Notes: generated by a model from the sequence alone, not told the origin. Shown: positions 46,543-60,056, numbered from the stretch's first letter. The stretch is 64,000 nucleotides of DNA from Arctopsyche grandis (GCF_051622035.1 NC_135359.1:16181501-16245500), one strand, 5' to 3'. Translations and numbers: made by a program.

Positions 46543-46999
46543 TAGCCAGCAGCATAGCTCGGTCGTTAAGCTTCTGCTTGGCGTTGAGAGGCGGCGGGTT
46601 CGATCCCTGGGTCCGGGCCTCGAATGAAAATGAATTTTTCACAGTATGCTGTTGGTTAGACCTGGATTTGTGACTTCAGGTTGATATTTTCCTATCGGAG
46701 TTTGCCAATTTTCTTTGATTTCATTGTTGAAACGGTTCCCAGAAAAAAATTGGCTAAAAATCTTTCTTATACGATATGTCACCTATAATTTGTTATTAAT
46801 TAATGTACAATAAATAAGTTTGTGTACAAATTAATAGATGTCTCATTGATTTACGAGTTTTACAGTGTCTCGTAATTCAGTGATTTATTTAAATATGCTG
46901 AATTGTAATTGACCGGGAAGGCGCATTGGGGTTTACCTGTAAGGCCTTCCTGGTATATATGTATGTAAAAAAAAAAAAATAATAATAAAAAATAAAAAT
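46543..46999 (+). mobile_element. tRNA-derived SINE, copy 3
   Basis: The head is TAGCCAGCAGCATAGCTCGG with A box TAGCTCGGTCG (46555-46565) and B box GGTTCGATCCC (46597-46607). The body has CCTATCGGAGTTTGCCAATT and GAAACGGTTCCCAG. It ends in an A-rich tail (about 46968-46998), which marks retroposition. The B box is the best preserved of the five copies. Confidence 0.8.
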
Positions 47000-49900
47000 T
47001 TCATTTCAATTTTATTCATGATTTTAAAACTACATAAAGCCTGTTGTATTATATGTATGTATAATGCATTCAAATACCCGTGGGTAAAATACGCAGTGTT
47101 CAGTTAATCACGCCTGAAATTGAAGTTTAGTGAAACTATTCGCAATTCCCTCGATAATTGGCTTATATTTTATATGTAGTAAAAAATAATTACATTTGCC
47201 TTAACGACTCATTTAAATATTCTGGAAAATATAATTATTATATATTTTTAATTTTAAATAGTTATATTTTAATTTGAAATTTAAAAATTCAATTAAAACC
47301 CCCTTTATATAGGGTTGTTTATTACGAGTCAAACCGGGACAATCTCTCTCCCTCTTAACAATATTAAACCACTGAATTTTTAGTTTGTATTATATTATAA
47401 AATTTATAAATTTTAATATTAATTCTTTATGAATAACAGAAAGGAAAGTTAAAGCAAAAAATTAAGTCCTAAATATTTTATATGACAAAATTATATAAAA
47501 AATATTGAAATAATCTTTTATAAATTTTAAACATTATACATAATTAAAGCCATTATAATTTTAGTTAAAAAACAATATTAGCAAAACTCACCAACGTTCA
47601 TATAATTAAATAAAACTACTGCAGAGAGATTGTATATGTAATTATGCATGAACTGTCTTGTTTGTTTAATAATAACGAAACCATTTAAAAGAAAAATGTT
47701 TCTTTTGACAAAATATCACAACTGTTTATACTGTGAGTTGCAAAGGGGCGGTAGAATGCTGCATATGGATAGCTAGCTGCCATTGCTCCGAGCCGACATT
47801 AAATTTTAATGATTTCCAAAAGGGTGGTATAAATAGGCGTATGGATAGCTTGCTGTCATCGTTTCAATCTGATACAAGATTTTGATTTGAATTTCAATAA
47901 GTCCGTTAATGATTAAACTCCTCTAGCTTCATGTCGGACACATTTGCTTACTTCAATGTTAGCTAGCCTCCGTATATCGGTAAGATATCAAAGCGACCTG
48001 GAGAGTGCAAATGATTCAAAATCAGATCAAAATTTTTTGACGGGCAGTGAAGCTAATAAAAAGTTTGTAAGAGTGTCTTACAAATAGCGCCTATTTCGTG
48101 ATTGTATTACATATTTAGATGGAGCTTTGTGAGTGAGAAAACATTATCGATTCACTATAAATCGATTGATTCCTGATACATACATACTTTTTCCGTGTCC
48201 GTTTTAGGCACAGTTTTCCAAAATATGTAAGAGAGAGGCAAAAAGTGCATCGTTGAATATATTTACATATGTATGTATGTACATATATACGTAGCCGCAG
48301 CGCGTAGTGTATACTATGTAGATATCCACATTTTATTTATAAATTATCAGTTCATGCTAACGCATTTTTGCATTCTGAATTAAATGTAGGTAGGTATCTA
48401 AAAAGTGGTAAACATGGATTTTTGAGTGTACCGAATGGTTTGTTCGAGACATCGGGACAAAATACTCGAAAATGGTGACAAATATTGAATAATCGGGACG
48501 TATTGTATAGTATTGTTGTTACCAAAATGCCTATTCAAAAAAATACCTATCAGAGATTTATAATTTTTAGCCAATTTTTTTAAAATGAAAAACTTCATTT
48601 GAAATACATACACATGACTATGGATTGGGATTGTCAATCGAATATTCGAATACTCACCCGATTTTCGCCTATGCGAATATTCGAATAATCCATCAAAAAT
48701 TCGAAAATATTCATTTACTAGTATTGTACCCGATGACATAACATCGCATGGGTGTTGGCGTATTAAGTTATTAAATAAAAGAAAATTAAAAGAAATGTGT
48801 CGTCGGTCGTGTATTTGATGCCCTCGCGGTCGAATCACTTTTTTGCACTAATTGTTTAAATAAATCAATACTGGTGAAACTTTATATGTATATTTCATTA
48901 ATTTTTATTCCATATTCGAATATTCGAAAACTCCGAATAATTGAGAAACCTACTATGATGTACTTATGCACATATGTATGCAGATACTCGTACATCTGTA
49001 GCTTTCAATTGAGAGTTTCTTACAAAAGCAGTAAGTAAATAATAACCTTTCGCATTTAACCGTACAAAAAATTTACGTTGATAGATTATTCAATAGTCTC
49101 GCGAGTTTCAACTTTTTTTCGACGGAGTTGCCTTTCAACGACTTGTGGCAAAAGAGGCGAGGAAAAAGGAAACGAAAAACCAACGAAAAGGTCGCGGAAT
49201 AAATATAATAAAAATGAATAAAGACGAGCGGTCAAACAGAAGGGGCACCCTTTCGGTTGGCAAAAATGTTGGAATAAATAACTCAATCCTCGACGGGAAT
49301 ACGGACTGACAAAAAGCTGCTGCTGCGAGCTTTTTGTCTTTTCGCCGGTCTGAGGTCGATTGCTGGAGCTTTTTGCTCGGCGGAGGCTTTTCGAGCTTCT
49401 TTGTTTGTTCTTCTTGTTATTCCGCCGCTACCTTTTCTTCGGACTTTTGATAGATCGTCGGCCTTTTTGCGCGTCTGTAATGGCCGACGTGTAAATCAAA
49501 ATTTACAAATCGCAACTCTCACTTGCCAACTTTAAAATGGACTACAACTTATAAATCATCACAACTAAATGGATTAATTTTGAAGAAGAAAATCTTTCGA
49601 AGCGTTAATTCTTGTACATAAATTTTAATATTTGACCTTAAAATTTGACTTGGTAAATAGTACATGTTATATAAACAACATTTATCATGGTATAATGCTA
49701 TAGACTTGCAATATATTGCAAACATTTTTTCCTTCAAACATTTTCTTTAATAATACACTTTATGAATATGTATGTGTACTTTAAATTTCCATAATAATCA
49801 CACAAAATTTTACTCTCAATTTTTCAGCTTTGAAGATGGTTTCATAATTTCTCTCGATTTAAAGCAAACTGGAACATTCCACGTTCATACTTATTCAACG

Positions 49901-50309
49901 TTACTCAAACAAGCGGTTTATTTCATAATGACTTAGATTATTTTGAACGGACATAAGAATTTTCAACATAATTCAAGCAATTATTAAATTTACTAACTAT
50001 GAACGATGAATTTATATTATTTCTAGATTCGTACCATTGTTTCCTGATCTTAAATGGGTATGCCTGTAGTGTTAGACCCCGTCGACCCGTCACGGTCGGT
50101 TTCAATTCTCATTAGCATACGTGTAGGTAGGCGGCAATTAGTGTCCCTCGGGGTCTCTGGGACCCCAACGTCGACACCCCGTTAAGCCACCTGTGACCTG
50201 AACAACGGAACATGAAAATCGAGTTGTGCTAATTAAAAACCAATAGCAACATTTTCGTGGAAAAGTTATCAAGAAACTATCTCAACATGAGACTAGGAAT
50301 ATATACATA
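47000..50309. other. non-coding stretch; GC-richer islands 49080-49500 and 50040-50220
   Basis: No gene is recognised. At 48718-48760 a Helitron 3' end of family H1 lies on the minus strand (CTAG, then CGATG-ACATAA-CATCG hairpin, A flank), without a recognisable start. TTCGAATATTCGAA-type palindromes cluster at 48630-48720 and 48900-48945. At 50150-50170 GGGGTC-TCTG-GGACCCC can form a hairpin. Confidence 0.3.
48718..48780 (-). mobile_element. Helitron 3' terminus, H1-like
   Basis: Read on the minus strand: ACCCATGCGATGTTATGTCA, then TCGGGTACAATA and CTAG followed by T. The hairpin and CTAG end match the H1 copies at 52641 and 61693. The 5' end was not found. Confidence 0.5.
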
Positions 50310-50597
50310 TGTTACAGTGAAAGCATATTTCAAGTGAAAATATATTTTCACTAGTGAAAATGTATCAAACAATGAATTTAAAACGTTTAACTCTGTAAAT
50401 TTAACCCTAAAAACTCAATCTTAAATGAATAGGGCCAACCCTTACTTAACCTAACCTATCCTAACCCTTAAATAATACCAGCCCTAACAATCTAATCTTA
50501 AATGAATAAAACCAACCCTGAAAATGTAACTGGTTATCATTTCACTGAAACGTCAGTGAAAATATATTTTCACTTGAAATATAATTTCACTGTGACA
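50310..50597. mobile_element. TGTTACA-end MITE with exact 8-bp target duplication, copy 2
   Basis: The 288-base element starts TGTTACAGTGAAAGCATATT and ends (reverse complement) TGTCACAGTGAAATTATATT. TATACATA flanks it on both sides (50302-50309 and 50598-50605). Its middle matches 41814-42088 almost throughout, including the CCTAAC-rich part. Confidence 0.88.
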
Positions 50598-52640
50598 TAT
50601 ACATATGTATGTACACGACGTAATAAATATGTATGTAAATATATGCCTCCAAAAACAAATAATCTGAAAATACTTCTCACCCAATAAAGTTTGATGGTTT
50701 TAAATATTTTCTTTTCCATACCTTGATTTTTAGATGAAAAAAAAAACGTATTCACACACTATTATTACGCTGACGTCCTTTATTTAAGAGGATAGTCTTT
50801 TATTTCAGTGCTCTGTTCTTTACATTTATTCACTTTCCAAAATTACGTTTTTGTCCTTTATTTTGTAATATGTATAATTCATTAATATTATCAATCCTGT
50901 ATTGATTACACTGAGAAACAAAAACTTACCGGACGAAGACTAATCAATCTTTACTAAGACCCACTGAATTCAAATATTACAATGATTTTTGTTGGTTGTT
51001 TTTTGTTTATGAGATGTGAGCATTGAGCCAGTTTATGAGATTTTGAGATATGAACGTTTAAAAATGCGCAATTTTTTTGATTTTTCAGTCTTTAACTCAA
51101 AATCTAGTATTATTATGCTAAAAGCGAGTATTGGAATCTTTAGTCAGATGTTTTTCATATTGATTTTGATTTTTCACTGCTTTAAATAGTTATAACTGAT
51201 TATCTAGTGAATTTTAAGTCAAAAATATACTTTTTGTTACATATTGTATTCTGTGTTGTAATAAGATTATTTCATTAATTTTTCACTTTACTACGTTTAT
51301 AAGAATTGGTTATTTTTTATTATCTAAATGCACTAATTCAAACAGTAAATTTCCATAAAATTTCAATAATATTTAATAAATATGATAGTGTCGAATTCTA
51401 AATTTTGTATGCTTATATTTTATAATACATTTTACAAACTTTTAAGCATTTAAGTTATAAAAAAATTCTAAATGACTTAAAATTTTCTCCAAAAAAATAT
51501 GGTCACCGTAACTTCACATAATACATGTACCGAATGTTGATTAATTGATATATTAACCAAAGTAGATAACATTTTCTAATATATCTTCTCTCAAATTTCG
51601 ATAATGATTCGATAACCGTGTCAAATAATTTGGAAGGGGGGTCGATAGCTATTAAAATTTTGATAGAATATTGCATAGATATCAAAAATATTTATGTTTG
51701 CAAAATAAAAAAAAAATGATTTCATGAAACCTTGTCCACTTACAACATCATTTAGAATAAAACAACCTATGTAATTTTTTTTGGGATATTGAATTGCAGG
51801 TATACCTATATACATATGTATGTATGTATGTATATATAAGCGCGTAAGCATTGTTTTATTATCATAGATGCGAATTCTATAGTGTTGTCCTTTCAGAGTC
51901 TGCAATCAAATCACCCCTGTGGTCAATCAAATATTCAACTGTTGTCAATCAACATGACAAACAAACCAGTTTTGCGTATTTTGCTCGTTTAAATATTGAC
52001 TATACAAAAGTCGCTTGATGCGCCAATCACCATAAATGTATACGTATGTATGTATATGTATGTACATACATATATAATATTAGTAATTTGAAAATCTTCT
52101 GTATTTATAAACATAAATATTTTGTATTAAACATAATATTGAAAACGAAATGTTTCATTTGATATACATATATACATACGAGTACATTGTGAGTGCATGC
52201 AAATGAGCATTTTGAATCGGATCGGTCTTAATTTTCACCTGAATAAAATGCGGTTTTGTTTGCAATCCTATTTTAGAATTAACCGACTGATCGATTCAAA
52301 TGCAGTAATGCCTGTTGCAAATGACCGATTAACCTGAAAAGCGTGGCCGGGATTGGAATGCGAAACTGAATTATTCGCGAGCTTGATTGAAAACTACAGC
52401 CGCACGGGCCAGACAAATTGCATTCGATTGCACGCAGAACGCGGTGCATCCATTGTCTCGATCGCGTTCAAAATAAAAGGTGCTTTAAAACGAGAATGCA
52501 AATGTGTACATATGTACATCGAATTGATGAAAATCTAATATACGATTTCCCTTGTGGAATTACATGGCATTTAATAGCATTTTATGACACTAACACATTA
52601 TACCTATATAGTATTATATACTATATAGTATTATATTATA
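50598..52640. other. non-coding; piggyBac-like fragment 50908-51310
   Basis: At 50908 TTACACTGAGAAACAAAAAC begins a segment matching the left and right parts of the element at 21209-22412 (CAATGATTTTTGTTGG, GCGCAATTTTTTTGATTTTT). The far end was not located. A GC-richer patch at 52340-52490 is a possible regulatory element. The rest is AT-rich. Confidence 0.35.
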
Positions 52641-53533
52641 CTAGTGAATAGCCCGATGAAACATCATCGCATGGGTATAAAATTATTATATACTCTTATA
52701 AAACTAAAAAAAAAAATCCGGAACCGGAACCGTTATTTTCGTAGTCTCTCATAGATAGTTTTCAATTCTTTATTTGTAATAATTTTCGATTCTTAAAAAT
52801 ACGCAGACTCCCATGGAGAGTTTTCAATTATTTATTTAAAGACTTCCTATTTTTTTCTATTATTATTAGCTATCGCCCCGAGCGATACTGCAAATCGAAA
52901 TCGATTCACTCGATCCATGACACCCGACTTCTCCCGACAACTACCGAAGATATGACTCCGTTTTGATTGGTTGTCCATACGTTCTGTACGATTATTGAAT
53001 ATTAACGTTATTTAGAGCAGCCTTTATATCCGTATCATGGTGTACTGGTCAGTGTATATTGATCTGGGCGCGATGGGGGTAGGTTCGAGTCGGCGTCCTG
53101 GAATTGATTTTATTTTTTCAAATATCGCTAAAATATAAATTAATTTCAATTTCAATTTCAATAATTTCAATTAAAAATATATATTTAATTGTTTTATATG
53201 AAAAGAAAAAAAAATGGTTCAAAACTTCGATAAATGAAATTATTAAAATTACGTATTTTTATATGGCGAGAAGGAATATTTCAATTAATGTTTAAAAAAA
53301 AAAGGCGAAATGAAAAATTGGATTTGGCACGATGTCAGAGACCATTAGCTCATTTAGACCCATATTCAGGCTATTTGGGGTGATCGGTTCGAGTCGCGAC
53401 AAAGTCGTCTCGTCGAAAAATGAATTAATCGATTTTAATCGATTCGTTCATTATGTTCGGCGAGAGTTAGGACACACACACACACCCACACACACACGCA
53501 CACACACACAGATTACCGTCTTTATATATATGA
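52641..53533 (-). mobile_element. non-autonomous Helitron H1 with tRNA-like module, copy 1
   Basis: On the minus strand it runs A|TCATATATATAAAGACGG to a CGATGATGTTTCATCG hairpin, then GGCTATTCA and CTAG|T; it is 893 bases. A (TG/CA)n tract follows the 5' end. Near the middle, on the opposite (plus) strand, is a tRNA-like unit with A-box-like TGGTGTACTGG (53038-53048) and B-box-like GGTTCGAGTCG (53082-53092). Copy 2 at 61693 has the same ends but a different tRNA-like head. No Rep/helicase gene is present. Confidence 0.82.
53472..53511. repeat. (CA)n microsatellite in Helitron H1
   Basis: A 40-base CA tract with two interruptions. The matching (TG)n is at 61713-61750 in copy 2. Confidence 0.85.
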
Positions 53534-53548
53534 TACTAGTATATAATA

Positions 53549-53670
53549 CTAGCTGAACCCGGCATGTGTTGCAATGCCACAATAACGCATGTTATTGTGG
53601 CATTGTTATTGTAGCATTGTTGCCGTTCCCGTTCCCGTTTTTAGGCAATTTTTTTTACAGGCGCCTCTAG
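53549..53670 (-). mobile_element. Helitron H2 3' part
   Basis: The 3' end CTAG with the GGCAT...ATGCC-type hairpin (GGCATTGCAACACATGCC) starts 15 bases beyond the 5' end of the H1 copy. The GGGAACGGGAACGGC region follows. The 5' end is missing. Confidence 0.55.
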
Positions 53671-54750
53671 ATTTTGAAACCCGGTACCGTTATTCTCTTC
53701 ACACGGCTAAGTTATTGCAAGTCGCATAGTGAAAAAGTCACACGGTGAAATTACCACAAACCAAACGCAAATATGAGGTTTGCTTCGGCGATTCTTTCAC
53801 CTTTGATTCTCACATTTAACTGTTTTTCTTTACTATTTTTTATCTAACTAGCTAGATATAATACCGGGACAGTTGAATCGTGGACCAGGACACGGGGACA
53901 CAGATCTATGTATGTATAAACCAGGACTTGTCCCGGTCCACCGGAAAATATGCCAACCTTACCACAACTTAGCTTGCATTAAGGAACTTATCCAAAAACA
54001 TATCCATGAGTAGCCTTTTTAAAGGTGTTTGAATTTGTCTTCATTAGCTTTTATGTGCAAAATTTTAAGGACTTTATTGAGGACGACGTCGTCCACTCAT
54101 AAAAATGGTAAATTTTTTATCGTTTAATGTAAAAATTGCAGAAGCACACGGTCGGCCACGTACCTGCTCATTTAATATGTACTAATGTACTTCACTCGTG
54201 TTTTGTCGAAGGCTACATAGCGCGGTGAGGGAATTAGCGAACGTCGCGTTTCGCGAAACGAGTCCGATCCACAATAATAATATTTGATAACGACGGGGCA
54301 CGCAGATACACGTGAATGTCTCTCCGCTGTATCCACTACAGCTGAATAAGAGTTTTCAGCAGCGGGGGCGAAGCGCTTAACCAATTTCGGGGCTAAGCCC
54401 GTTATCTGTGCGAACCGAGACGTGAGCTCCGCAAAATAATACCTTTCGGTGGCCGTTTATCTACCCCCCTTCCCACCATCTCTCTCCTATCCATTTTGTG
54501 ACCCCTTCCAACCTCATGTTGACTTTTTTCCAATTTAACCTCCGCCCACTCTGGTTTCCACCCTTCCGAGATGACCACAACAGATAGAGGGCGCGTTGGA
54601 AGATGGCCGGCTATCTTAATTGGGGTAGAAACGGCGAAAAGGAAATAAATTTTAATTCGCAGCAAGCGAACCGCTGGACGGGGTTCGATAACGCACCCCA
54701 TACACCACAACTTGATCAGATTCACACTGACATGTCGGTATATGTATAGG
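53671..54750. other. non-coding; GC-richer island 54130-54720
   Basis: No gene is recognised in the island, which ends next to the long (TA)n. The 176-residue frame running into the TA tract is an artefact. Confidence 0.25.
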
Positions 54751-54751
54751 T

Positions 54752-55299
<548 letters not shown>

Positions 55300-55308
55300 C
55301 ATTAGTAC

Positions 55309-55530
55309 CGGTCTCCCTCACGGGCCCGAAAGTGAAACGCCCGAAAACGCAAATATCGGAAGGCAAAGATCGAAAATCGAAAGATCTTAAGTCGAAAGAT
55401 AAAAAAAGGGTGCATGGTAAACGGTACATACTCACTTAATTTGCGCGAGCAGGATACAACAAGAACAAGAGGAACAGGCTTTTCCTCCCGTATTCTGCGC
55501 GCGCACATTTCGGGCCCGTGAGGTAGACCC
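55309..55530. mobile_element. 222-base MITE, single-arm member of the 38.8-kb family
   Basis: The ends are CGGTCTCCCTCACGGGCCCG and (reverse complement) GGGTCTACCTCACGGGCCCG, about 22 bp of inverted repeat. CATTAGTAC (55300-55308) and CATTGGTAC (55531-55539) form a 9-bp duplication with one mismatch. The body (AATATCGGAAGGCAAAGATC, GGTAAACGGTACATACTCAC) equals one arm of the palindrome at 38789. Confidence 0.87.
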
Positions 55531-55539
55531 CATTGGTAC

Positions 55540-58500
55540 CTACTATATTATTGTTATATCTTTTTTTATTTTTAATGTTTAATTTTTTTTTTCATACCTA
55601 AATACATACATACATATATGTATGTATGCAAAAATTGTATAATAGTTTATTGTCTAATAAATATATTTTGTTATCATTTATATACAATAAAACTAAATTT
55701 TCTAAACAAAATAAAATAGTATTTAGATTAAATTTTTGAGAAAAATAATAAAAGTTTTGCATATGTAAAATATTAAAAGTTAGCACGCCTGATCTATGCC
55801 TCAACCCCTGTTTTCGGTGAAAAATATTTTTTGTATTTTCATAGTTTTGATAGCAACCGATAAAGGTAATATAGACATGTAGGAGAAACTGTGTCGTACA
55901 AAATAACTTCGTGAGATAGATATTTTGATTAGTCAAAATATATTATACTTTGAATATAACATATACGAATATGAAAGCTTATTACACAAACTGAATTATG
56001 AATTTCGAACAATATTTATGTATGTACATATATTTTCATTCATAGATATTGGAATTATCTATGAATTGAAGAACACACCAAGTCAACGATTCTTTCTTAT
56101 TCTTACTAGTGACATTCTGACTTCTAATTCCATTCTAACTATATAACGATATATTGTTTATAATGCCATAAATAATTTTAAGGTCTTCACTAAAATATAT
56201 GCAGTGTCTAAAAATCATTTTGACTACAATATAATAAGTAGTAGGTCTGCAAGTTTAAGGTGAAACTAAATATACAACAGATGTTTAATATCGTATACTC
56301 TCATGTCTGGAATTATAAATCAGACTTTAAACTACAAATAAAAAATCAGTTAAAATCTCGAGGCCGAATTTTCACTTGATTACAAAAATGCATCTATTGT
56401 TATTAAGTAAATATTTACATATGCAGATACATACTAGGGGGGAAATTAAAAAGCTGCATGTATTTGTTATTTACAATACATTTAAAATAAACAAAACAAT
56501 TCATAGTGTATGTAAAGCTTTAAAATTAGATCATGTAATTAATGTATCACTTTAGTGCCACGCGTGCGTCATAATTTTGCGCGTTTAACGAAATTTTGAA
56601 TTTAACACGAGAATGTGAGATGGTATGAGGAAGCAGAGAGTGTATGCGTTTCGCGAACTCGTTCGAAATAGTCCAAATTAATTTTAACAAATTACGAAAC
56701 ATTTGTACTAATTACTCGCTGTCAAATGGCTTGAATGAAAGTTGCAGGGTCGTTTTCGTTATATTTTCACGGAATTTTACAAATTACATCCCACCCCCCT
56801 CGTTCCTTCCCCTGCCACCTCCTGTTTCCGCCTCGTTTCGACAAAACTTTTTTACCCTTCGAAACTTGCAGTTTCGAAATAAAATTTCACCGTAATTACT
56901 CGGAGGTGGGGGTTATGCGGGGGTCCAGTTTAATTTGGCTTCAATTAGCAATCAAAATAATGAATACATGTGTGCCGCGTAATCGTATTACGGGTGAAAA
57001 TTTCCAACACTGAAACTGTATGTAGTACTACGGTATGGTTCATACAATATAACTTGTTTGATAGCTAGCGACGATGAAACTTCACAACGGCTATTATTTT
57101 CTAAAGGTTTATGAATTAAATAATTTTTTTAAAAGGGAAAATAATGCATCATTTTGTTTATTGTATAGTGATTGTATTTTTTTGTGTTTCGCGTTATACT
57201 TTTTTGTGTTATTGGTTGGGCGTTCACTGCGAATCGTTATCGTCGGCACGCTTTCCCTCGGTTTTTCCACTCTAAACGACAAACAATATCTTCGGCAGGC
57301 TCACGAAAGTCAGAAAAAATATATAATAAGATCATTTTCAGGTCGTTTCGCGTGGGCGTCGATTTATTCCGGTTCGTTTTTTCGAACTTTGCGAACAGTT
57401 CAATATGTCGCCGGTAATAGTCGGAGCTCGTCTGGAGCTTTTTATCGTTTTCTGATAGTCGTACGAAGACGCGAGCTTCGGACGATATCTCATGCGAAAT
57501 TGCCGTCGTAACCTACGCCAGTTACGCCTCCGGCAAATTTTAAACCGGAAGACGGATCGGCCGAATCATCCGTTTTTAACGTCTGAAACAGTTCTATGCA
57601 CACACTGGCATATGGGTATTATGCAAATATGTATGCTCTTACCAATGAGTCCAGTAGTGTCTTAATCTGGGCTTTGTGGCATGTTTTTTTTAATTTAATT
57701 TCTTCAGAATATTGACTCCGACTCTACTCTGCGCTCCGAGTAAAAGGGCTGTTCATACCTAGTCGGCACGTATCGGCAACAGCAGGCTACCTGCAAGCAC
57801 CGACAGTATTCTTTGGTTCATTCTATATGTACCAAAGGTAACTCGTAAATCTAAAGTTTATTTTTTAATATTTTATTAAACTGTATTTTAATCTAATATG
57901 CATATGGACTATACGTCCCGTTTTGGCCGGGACAGTCCTGTTTTTTGTGTGCTTTGTGTTCATTCGCTTGTTCGATTCGTAAAACTGTCTGATTTGTCCC
58001 GTTTAGTCCGTACATTGATGCACAGAATAATTTTACTATACATACATGTATTTCCATAATTTTCCTTGTTTTTCCAAATCAATGGCAATGGCGAAGGCAA
58101 ACATAGAAGAGGCTTGTAAAAAATATATTACTTAATAAAAGAAGAAATGAAAACTAAGCAAATCAAAATTTTCAAAATCAAAGTAGTAGTAGAGCCGTCA
58201 AAATTTACTATGCTCCAGTTTTATTTCTACTCCAGACAATTTTTTTTGCTCCACTCTAGCTACAATTTTCGTCGGCTGTATGAGAGTATCAGTATGAAAT
58301 ATAAATTAGTAGGTATTTCATCAGTGAAGCTTGATTTCAGTCCCTTTTTATGCAAATTTAATTATATTTCGTTGTAATATGTAAATATGATGCTCACCTA
58401 CATACATATGTACATACGTCCGATGCAGTCATGTTTCGTTAAGTGTACCCAGTTTATTCGAGATGGAAGAGGGTGAGAGTGTGTGCAAAATGCGTCAAAA

Positions 58501-59397
58501 GCCAAAAAGTCGTACAGCGTAAAATGAAAACATGGCCTATTAAAATACACGAGGAAAATGGAAGAAAAATTGTAGGGCCCATCAAAAGGGCACAAATGCG
58601 ACCGCTAACGGGACGTTTCATAAAGGGACGATGAGGGAAAAATAATGTAGACAAAAGCCATTGTACAAGATTGTTGTTTTGCAGCGAGGGGGGGGGGGAA
58701 GGGTGCGCGGGGGGAAGAGGCAGGGTTCTGTTGCAGGGGGTTGAGAGAGATGAAGGCACGCGTGTGCACGCACGGCCCTCCTCCGTGTGTTTTCTCGTGT
58801 TTTTCTTTTATGGAAATGAAAAATTGCGCCCGAAGATAAATAGTACGAAATAGAACAAAGGGGACGCCGAAAGGGATGCGTCGTTTTTCAGCCGAAACAA
58901 ACGCGCGTCGCCGCCGTGTTTACAAACGCGCGGAAAATTAAAAATTTTCAACCGGAAACGCTTACATAGATAATGAAAGCTCATTTGAATCTCTAGCATG
59001 CGGTCAACTTTTCGAATAGATAGTGCGCAAAATTTCGTGCAAAGTTTTTCAATTTCGATCGCAATCGTGTCTGAAGAGCGACTGCCGCAAATAAAAAAGT
59101 GAGAATGTTTTTTTATTCGGAATAAATTTCAATTATTGTAGATGTTTCATTTAAAACTCTTTGAATAAATAACTAATTAAAAAAGTTAATTTAAAAACAA
59201 CGTCAACTGTATTTATAACAGACAAAATTCATATTAAATTAATTCACGGTCTAAACTTTTTAGGTGGATATTTTTTTACCGTCGATCGATAATACATACA
59301 TGTATGTATGTACATATACATATTTGAATTTTATCCTACATATATTTTTTTAAATATATGTACATATTTTAAAAACATATATTTTATTTCATAGAAC
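55540..59397. other. non-coding; several GC-richer islands
   Basis: Islands lie at about 56560-57000, 57200-57560 and 58440-59100, separated by AT-rich DNA. None gives a convincing exon; the 145-residue frame at 57074 has no domain. A G-rich, G-quadruplex-capable strip lies at 58686-58741. These look like candidate regulatory islands. Confidence 0.3.
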
Positions 59398-59823
59398 ATG
59401 AACACTCGCCTTTACAGATCGCTCCATAACGACGATTGAACTTAAACAGATACATACAATACAATCAATATATGTATGTAGTACATAAGCATTTTATGCA
59501 ATGCGAATTCATACAAACATCCACAGTGACATCCATGGAGAAATTTTCGCAGAATTTTTATAATAAAATTGGTGAACCTCAAGATGCTGAATAACTTGAG
59601 ATTAGCAAAAGAGATAGGAATGGAGATGCCAATTTTACAGGAACCGGAGATTTTGCGAGAAATGGATAAAGTTACCAATTTGTTGGAACTGTTTCAATAA
59701 AAATCAGAAAAAATTGCAAACTCTGATAAGAAACGATCAACATGGAGTACAAACCAAGGTCTAGCCAGCAGTGGGACTCTAATGGGACTTGAACCCGTGA
59801 CCAGCTAGTCCATGTCGCTGGCT
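59398..59823 (-). mobile_element. tRNA-derived SINE, copy 4 (near full length)
   Basis: The minus-strand head is TAGCCAGCGACATGG, with B box GGTTCAAGTCC (59785-59795), CCACTGCTGGCTAGACCTTG, TATCAGAGTTTGCAATTTTT and GAAACAGTTCCAACAAATTG. The tail ends in GCGATCTGTAAAGGCGAGTG. A second partial body repeat (GGTTCCTGTAAAATTGGCAT) occurs inside. The A box is damaged. Confidence 0.75.
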
Positions 59824-59885
59824 AAAGCTTGATACGAAATAATAACTACATCATTTAAGATGTTATTGTTAAATAAAATTAAAAT

Positions 59886-60056
59886 TAGCCAGAAGGATAG
59901 CTCCGTGGTTGCGTAACTTACCTCGATTGGAATGAATTTATTCGGAGTATTTCTGATGTGCTGCTGGCCAGACTTTCATTTCCTATCAGAGTTTTGTCAA
60001 GTTATCTGATTTCATTATTGAAATGATTTCTCATAAAATTGGCAAAAACAATTCTA
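59886..60056 (+). mobile_element. tRNA-derived SINE, copy 5 (partial)
   Basis: The TTAGCCAGAAGGATAGCTCC head, then GTGCTGCTGGCCAGACTTTC and CCTATCAGAGTTTTGTCAAG. The B box is no longer recognisable. It lies head-to-head with copy 4, 62 bases away. Confidence 0.65.

Noticed and set aside
46543-46620. tRNA gene at the SINE head
   Set aside because: A and B boxes are present but acceptor and anticodon stems do not pair; it is a SINE promoter.
48398-48838. 146-residue minus-strand frame
   Set aside because: It runs through TTCGAATA palindromes and a Helitron end, so it is repeat sequence.
57074-57511. 145-residue plus-strand frame
   Set aside because: Composition changes abruptly within it and nothing is recognisable; it lies in a non-coding island.
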